The position numbers and the translations under genes are program-made. Positions 59,763-64,000 of a stretch of DNA of 64,000 nucleotides are shown in pieces. The DNA is taken from positions 868,001 through 932,000 of the forward strand of contig NZ_QXTG01000001.1 in assembly GCF_003581425.1 (NCBI RefSeq). The letters run 5' to 3'. The DNA is from Amnibacterium setariae (GTDB taxonomy: Bacteria; Actinomycetota; Actinomycetes; Actinomycetales; Microbacteriaceae). Position 1 is the first letter of the stretch. Every line of letters begins with the position of its first letter. A model generated the notes under the pieces. The model saw only the letters and a list, made by a program, of their open reading frames with translations, was not told the DNA's origin and did not search any database.

Positions 59763-61274
59763 ATGACCGCGCTCGACACCACCTTCGACTCGTACCGGGT
59801 CCTCTTCCTCACCGGCAGCCAGCACCTCTACGGGCCGGAGACGCTCGCGCAGGTCGCCGACCAGTCGCGCGCGATCGCCGACGAGCTCGCGGCCGGCGTG
59901 CCCGTGCGCGTCGAGTGGCAGCCGGTGCTCACCGACGCCGACGCGATCCGCCGCGCGATGCTCGACGCGAACAGCGACGACTCCGTCATCGGCGTCATCG
60001 CCTGGATGCACACGTTCAGCCCGGCGAAGATGTGGATCGGCGGGCTCACCGCGCTGCAGAAGCCGCTGCTGCACCTCCACACGCAGGCGAACGTCGCCCT
60101 GCCGTGGAGCGAGATCGACTTCGACTTCATGAACCTGAACCAGGCCGCGCACGGCGACCGCGAGTTCGGCTACATCGAGTCCCGGATGGGCGTGCCGCGC
60201 AGCACCGTCGTCGGCCACGTCTCCGACCCCGCCGTCCGCGCGAAGGTCGAGGTCTGGCAGCGCGCCGCCGCGGGCCGCAGCGCCGCCCGCACGCTGAAGC
60301 TCGCGCGCTTCGGCGACAACATGCGCTTCGTCGCCGTCACCGAGGGCGACAAGACCGAGGCGGAGATCCGCTTCGGCATGCAGGTCAACACGTGGGGCGT
60401 CAACGAGCTCGCGGACCGGGTCGCGCAGGTCGCCGACGCGGACGTCGACGCGCTCGTCGCCGAGTACGACCGCCTCTACGACGTCGTCCCGGAGCTGCAG
60501 GAGGGCGGCGCGCGCCGGCAGTCCCTGCGCGACGGCGCCGCGATCGAGATCGGCCTCCGCTCCTTCCTCGAGGAGGGCGGGTTCGCCGCGTTCACCACGA
60601 ACTTCGAGGACCTCGGCGCGCTCAAGCAGCTGCCGGGCCTCGCGGTCCAGCGCCTCATGGCCGAGGGCTACGGCTTCGGCGCCGAGGGGGACTGGAAGAC
60701 CGCGGCGCTGGTGCGCATCGCGAACGTGATGGGCGCGGGGCTCCCGGGCGGCGCGAGCCTCATGGAGGACTACACGTACGACCTCACGCCGGGCAGCGAG
60801 CTGATCCTCGGCGCGCACATGCTCGAGGTCAGCCCGTCGCTCACGACGGCGAGGCCGAGCCTCGAGGTGCACCCGCTCGGCATCGGCGGCAAGGACGACC
60901 CGGTGCGCCTGGTCTTCAACGCCGACGCCGGCCCCGCGGTCGTCGTCGCGATGAGCGACGTGCGCGACCGCTTCCGCCTCGTCGCGAACGTCGTCGACGT
61001 CGTGACGCCGCCGGAGGCGCTGCCGAAGCTGCCCGTCGGCCGCGCGGTGTGGAAGCCGCAGCCGGACTTCACCACCTCCGCGACCTGCTGGCTGACCGCC
61101 GGCGCCGCGCACCACACGGTCATGACGACCGCCGCGGGCGTCGACGTCTGGGAGGCCTTCGCCACGATGACCGAGACCGAGCTGCTCGTGATCGACGACG
61201 CCACCACCGTGCGCGGGTTCACGCGCGAGGTCCAGTGGAACGCGGCCTACCACCGGCTCGCGCGCGGTCTGTGA
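59763..61274 (+). CDS. araA: L-arabinose isomerase
   Basis: A 503-aa enzyme converting L-arabinose to L-ribulose with Mn2+. LTGSQHLYG near residues 17-25, [10 protein letters not shown] near 80-89, [21 protein letters not shown] and HHTVMTT near the C-terminus are hallmarks, carrying the two metal Glu and two His. The length is normal. The ATG begins 4 bases after the araD stop; its stop overlaps the small ORF start (GTGA). Confidence 0.97.
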   Translation: MTALDTTFDSYRVLFLTGSQHLYGPETLAQVADQSRAIADELAAGVPVRVEWQPVLTDADAIRRAMLDANSDDSVIGVIAWMHTFSPAKMWIGGLTALQKPLLHLHTQANVALPWSEIDFDFMNLNQAAHGDREFGYIESRMGVPRSTVVGHVSDPAVRAKVEVWQRAAAGRSAARTLKLARFGDNMRFVAVTEGDKTEAEIRFGMQVNTWGVNELADRVAQVADADVDALVAEYDRLYDVVPELQEGGARRQSLRDGAAIEIGLRSFLEEGGFAAFTTNFEDLGALKQLPGLAVQRLMAEGYGFGAEGDWKTAALVRIANVMGAGLPGGASLMEDYTYDLTPGSELILGAHMLEVSPSLTTARPSLEVHPLGIGGKDDPVRLVFNADAGPAVVVAMSDVRDRFRLVANVVDVVTPPEALPKLPVGRAVWKPQPDFTTSATCWLTAGAAHHTVMTTAAGVDVWEAFATMTETELLVIDDATTVRGFTREVQWNAAYHRLARGL

Positions 61275-61465
61275 CCGCGTTCGACGAGCTGCTCGCCCTG
61301 GTCGAGCGGCTCGCGGCGCTCGTGCCGCACCTGCCGCGCCTCGCGGTCCTCGACGCCGTCGAGGCCGAGTGGCTGCGGCTCGGCGCGAGCGCCCAGTCGA
61401 CCCTGGCGCCCTTCGTCGGGCCCGCGGCGCTCTGGCGCCTGCGGGCCGGCGCGGAGCCCTGCTGA
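61271..61465 (+). CDS. Small hypothetical protein coupled to araA, 64 aa
   Basis: A 64-residue ORF starting with GTG that overlaps the araA stop by four bases. Every codon third position is G or C, as in real genes here. It is predicted alpha-helical: [19 protein letters not shown], then [14 protein letters not shown], with a single C-terminal Cys. No family recognised. It separates araA from the kinase by 37 bases. It may be a real operon member or the remnant of a longer gene. Confidence 0.6.
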   Translation: MTAFDELLALVERLAALVPHLPRLAVLDAVEAEWLRLGASAQSTLAPFVGPAALWRLRAGAEPC

Positions 61466-61502
61466 CCGTCCCCGCCGCGGCGGGGAGGAGGAGGATCGCG
61501 CG

Positions 61503-63086
61503 ATGAGCGCAGCGGACGTCATCACCGGGGGCCGTGCGGTGCTCGGCATCGAGCTCGGGTCGACGCGAATCAAGGCGTGCCTGATCGGCGAGGACCACGA
61601 GGTGCTCGCCGTCGGCGCGCACGAGTGGGAGAACGCCTTCGTCGACCGGATGTGGACGTACTCCCTCGAGGACGCGGAGGCCGGGCTGCAGGCCGCCTAC
61701 GCCGACCTCGTCGCGGACGTGCGGCGCCGCCACGGCGTCGAGCTCACCGCGCTCGGCGCGGTCGGCGTCTCGGCGATGATGCACGGCTACCTCGCGTTCG
61801 ACGCGGACGGCGGCCTCCTCGTGCCCTTCCGCACCTGGCGCAACACGACGACCGGCTCCGCCGCCGCGGAGCTGTCCGAGCTGTTCGGGGTCAACATCCC
61901 GATGCGCTGGTCGATCGCGCACCTGTACCAGGCGGTGCTCGACGGCGAGGAGCACGTCGCCCGCGTCGCGTCGTTCACCACGCTCGCGGGATGGGTGCAC
62001 CGCCGCCTGACCGGTCGTGACGTGCTCGGCGTCGGCGACGCGTCCGGCATGTTCCCGATCGACGCCGCGACGCACGAGTACGACGCGGCTCTCGTGGAGC
62101 GGTTCGACGCGCTCGTCGCGGACCGGGCGCCGGGGCTGTCGCTGCGCGCGCTGCTGCCCGACGTCCTGGACGCGGGCCGGCCGGCGGGCGAGCTCACCGC
62201 GGAGGGCGCGGCGTTCCTCGACCCGAGCGGCGCGCTCGCGCCCGGCGCCGTCGCGGCGCCGCCCGAGGGCGACGCCGGCACCGGCATGGTCGCGACGAAC
62301 TCCGTCGCGCCCCGCGAGGGCAACGTCAGCGTCGGCACCAGCGTCTTCGCGATGGTCGTGCTCGAGGGGCCGCTCGCGCAGCAGCACCACGAGCTCGACC
62401 TCGTCACCACGCCGGCCGGCGACCCGGTCGCGATGGTCCACTGCAACAACGGCGCGAGCGAGCTCGGCGCGTGGGCGGGCCTGTTCACCCGGTTCGCCGC
62501 GGCCTCCGGCTCCGGCCTCGCCGCCGACGACGTCTTCGGCGTGCTCTTCCGCGAGGCGCTGGACGGCGACGGCGACGCGGGCGGCCTGCTCGCGTACAAC
62601 CTCCTGTCCGGCGAGCCGGTGATCGGCCTCGAGGAGGGACGGCCGCTCGTCGTCCGCACCCCCGACAGCCGCTTCACGCTCGCGAACTTCATGCGGGCGC
62701 AGATCTATGGCGTCTTCGGCGCGCTGGCCGTCGGGATGCGCGTGCTCGCGTCGGAGGGCGTCCGGCTCGACCGGATGCTCGCCCACGGCGGGCTGTTCCG
62801 CACGGAGGGCGTCGCCGAGCGCTTCCTAGCGGGCGCGCTCGCGGCCCCCGTCGCGGTCGGCGAGACCGCCGCGGAGGGCGGCGCCTGGGGCGTCGCGGTG
62901 CTCGCGGCCTACACGGCCTCGGGCGCGGAGACGGACCTGAGCACGTGGCTCGGCGAGCGCGTCTTCGCGGACGCGGCGTTCCGCACGGTCGAGCCGGAGG
63001 AGGCCGACGTGCAGGCCTTCGCCGCGTACCTCGAGCGGTACGAGGCGGGCCTCGCGCTCGAGCGGACGGCGATCACGGCGCTCTGA
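61503..63086 (+). CDS. FGGY family carbohydrate kinase, probable ribulokinase
   Basis: A 527-aa sugar kinase. N-terminal phosphate loop GIELGSTRIKACLI, VSAMMHGYLAFD, catalytic Asp in GVGDASGMFPID and C-terminal HGGLFRTEGVAERF are FGGY features. Context between araA and a LacI gene suggests that it phosphorylates L-ribulose, completing the route to xylulose 5-phosphate, though it differs from classical AraB and is often annotated as xylulokinase. A strong GGAGGAGGAGG precedes the ATG. Confidence 0.88.
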   Translation: MSAADVITGGRAVLGIELGSTRIKACLIGEDHEVLAVGAHEWENAFVDRMWTYSLEDAEAGLQAAYADLVADVRRRHGVELTALGAVGVSAMMHGYLAFDADGGLLVPFRTWRNTTTGSAAAELSELFGVNIPMRWSIAHLYQAVLDGEEHVARVASFTTLAGWVHRRLTGRDVLGVGDASGMFPIDAATHEYDAALVERFDALVADRAPGLSLRALLPDVLDAGRPAGELTAEGAAFLDPSGALAPGAVAAPPEGDAGTGMVATNSVAPREGNVSVGTSVFAMVVLEGPLAQQHHELDLVTTPAGDPVAMVHCNNGASELGAWAGLFTRFAAASGSGLAADDVFGVLFREALDGDGDAGGLLAYNLLSGEPVIGLEEGRPLVVRTPDSRFTLANFMRAQIYGVFGALAVGMRVLASEGVRLDRMLAHGGLFRTEGVAERFLAGALAAPVAVGETAAEGGAWGVAVLAAYTASGAETDLSTWLGERVFADAAFRTVEPEEADVQAFAAYLERYEAGLALERTAITAL

Positions 63087-63105
63087 GACGGGCCGGACGT
63101 GAAGA

Positions 63106-63165
63106 TGCGCGCTGCAGTCGCAGTTGCGCGCGAGCGCTCGCACGCAACTGCGACCGGAGCGCGCA
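63106..63165. repeat. Nested palindrome after the sugar kinase
   Basis: Outer TGCGCGCT/AGCGCGCA (8 bp) and inner GTCGCAGTTGCG/CGCAACTGCGAC (12 bp) form a bulged hairpin with a 14-base loop, 19 bases after the kinase stop. It probably ends the arabinose operon before the second LacI gene. No T-run. Confidence 0.75.
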
Positions 63166-63270
63166 ATTCCGGGCGCGGGCCGCGCGCGCCGCGCGCAAGG
63201 GCTGACCGCGGGCTCCGGGCGGGCGCTAGCATCGCGGCACCTTCCGCGTCGCGACGCACGAGGAGCCCCA

Positions 63271-64000
63271 TGCGCGATCCCGACGGCCGATCCAGGCCTC
63301 CGTCGATCCGCGACGTCGCCGAGCGGGCGGGGGTGTCGTACCAGACGGTCTCGCGCGTGCTCAACGCGCACCCGAGCCTGCGCGCGGAGACGGTCGAGCG
63401 CGTGCGCAGCGCGATCGACGCCCTCGGCTACCGCCCGAACCGGGCGGCCCGCGCGCTCGTCACCTCCCGCAGCCGCACGATCGGCGTGCTGCTGTCGGCA
63501 CGGGCGCTCTACGGGCCCTTCAGCTCGTTCCTCACGATCGTCGAGGCGGCGAAGGACCGCGGGTACAGCGTCACGACGGTGCCGAACTCGAGCGACGAGC
63601 CGCCCGACATCCTCGCCGGGCTCGACGAGCTGATCGCGCACGGGGTCGAGGGCATCGTCGCGATCGCGCCGCAGGACCGCGCCCGGGAGGCCGTGCGCGC
63701 CAGCGGCGCCGACGTGCCGGTGCTGACCCTGCAGGGCGGCCCGGACGAGGTGCACGACTTCGGCTTCGACCAGCAGGAGGGCGCCCGGCTCGCCGTGCGG
63801 CACCTGCACGCGCTCGGCCACCGCCGGATCCTCCACCTGCCGGGCCCCTCCGGCTGGGCCGAGGCGGAGGAGCGGCAGCGCGGCTACGAGGCGGCGATGC
63901 GTGAGCACGGCCTCGTCCCCGTCGTCGGGCCCGACGGCGACTGGACGTCCGACAGCGCGCGGGAGATCGCGACGCGGTTCCTGCCCGTCGAGCAGCCGAC
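63271..64000 (+). CDS. Second LacI family regulator, C-terminus cut by window edge
   Basis: The first 243 residues are visible. HTH SIRDVAERAGVSYQTVSRVLN, hinge NRAARALVTSRSRTIG and the start of the ligand domain with GVEGIVAIAPQD and HLPGPSGWAEAEERQRGYEAA. The recognition helix YQTVSRVLN resembles that of the LacI protein at 57912 (HQTVSRVLN), so related operators are expected. GAGGAG precedes the ATG at 63271 closely. It may control a further sugar locus beyond the window. Confidence 0.9.

Overview
The base composition (strongly GC-rich, nearly every sense codon ending in G or C), frequent GTG starts, GTGA/ATGA start-stop overlaps and gene content point to an actinobacterium, most likely Microbacteriaceae: a DUF222/HNH endonuclease, a Pmt protein mannosyltransferase beside rsmI and metG-tatD, an MT0933-type small protein, many aldo/keto reductases, and LacI regulators around sugar genes. 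I cannot name genus or species. I see no rRNA, tRNA, CRISPR array, phage module or insertion-sequence transposase. No gap between genes exceeds about 240 bases.

Layout. 1-6.1 kb: partial DUF4383 membrane protein, ElaA-like acetyltransferase, ferritin-like protein, GH3 beta-glucosidase, SDR and an aldo/keto reductase. 6.1-12.5 kb: a NarL-type two-component system with a membrane protein, an AraC regulator, a small zinc ribbon, a DUF222/HNH protein, a RimJ-like acetyltransferase, and a membrane protein/HTH pair with a leaderless-looking promoter under a palindrome. 12.5-19.1 kb: EmrB-type and sugar-porter MFS transporters, metY, an MT0933-like protein, SnoaL-like protein, MarR regulator and isochorismatase-family hydrolase. 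19.1-24 kb: quinone reductase, DEAD-box helicase, Ohr, and an FAD oxidoreductase with a small NTF2-like partner. 24-29.1 kb: lipoprotein plus MacB-type ABC exporter, and a second two-component system with a small P-loop kinase. 29.2-37 kb: hydrolase, M23-like protein, TraR-like zinc finger, ABC-F protein, aldo/keto reductase, adenosine deaminase family, MalY-type C-S lyase. 37-43.2 kb: the conserved actinobacterial pmt | rsmI ... metG-tatD neighbourhood. 43.2-46.1 kb: an accessory-looking stretch (uncharacterised membrane protein, secreted sialidase, tiny membrane protein) bounded by two inverted copies of a ~103-bp palindromic element. 46.1-51.3 kb: a molybdenum-enzyme cluster (fdhD, FdhF/YdeP-type oxidoreductase, moeA, DUF6457, mobA). 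51.3-57.9 kb: aldo/keto reductases, secreted phytase-like esterase, PPK2, VOC protein divergent from a WYL regulator. 57.9-64 kb: arabinose catabolism (LacI regulator, araD, araA, a coupled small ORF, FGGY kinase, second LacI cut by the window end).

How genes work together. The arabinose genes form one probable operon with a 12-bp LacI-type operator over the promoter of araD. The molybdenum genes give sulfuration (FdhD), molybdate insertion (MoeA) and nucleotide transfer (MobA) for the YdeP-like enzyme. Each two-component system is fully overlapping, and the second sits next to an exporter whose promoter and its own both carry inverted repeats with 7-bp spacers.

The most unusual feature is the density of long, near-perfect palindromes in 3' intergenic spaces. 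Two sequence families recur within the window: the 103-bp GGATCC-core element and a TTTTGAAGGAGTTC hairpin.
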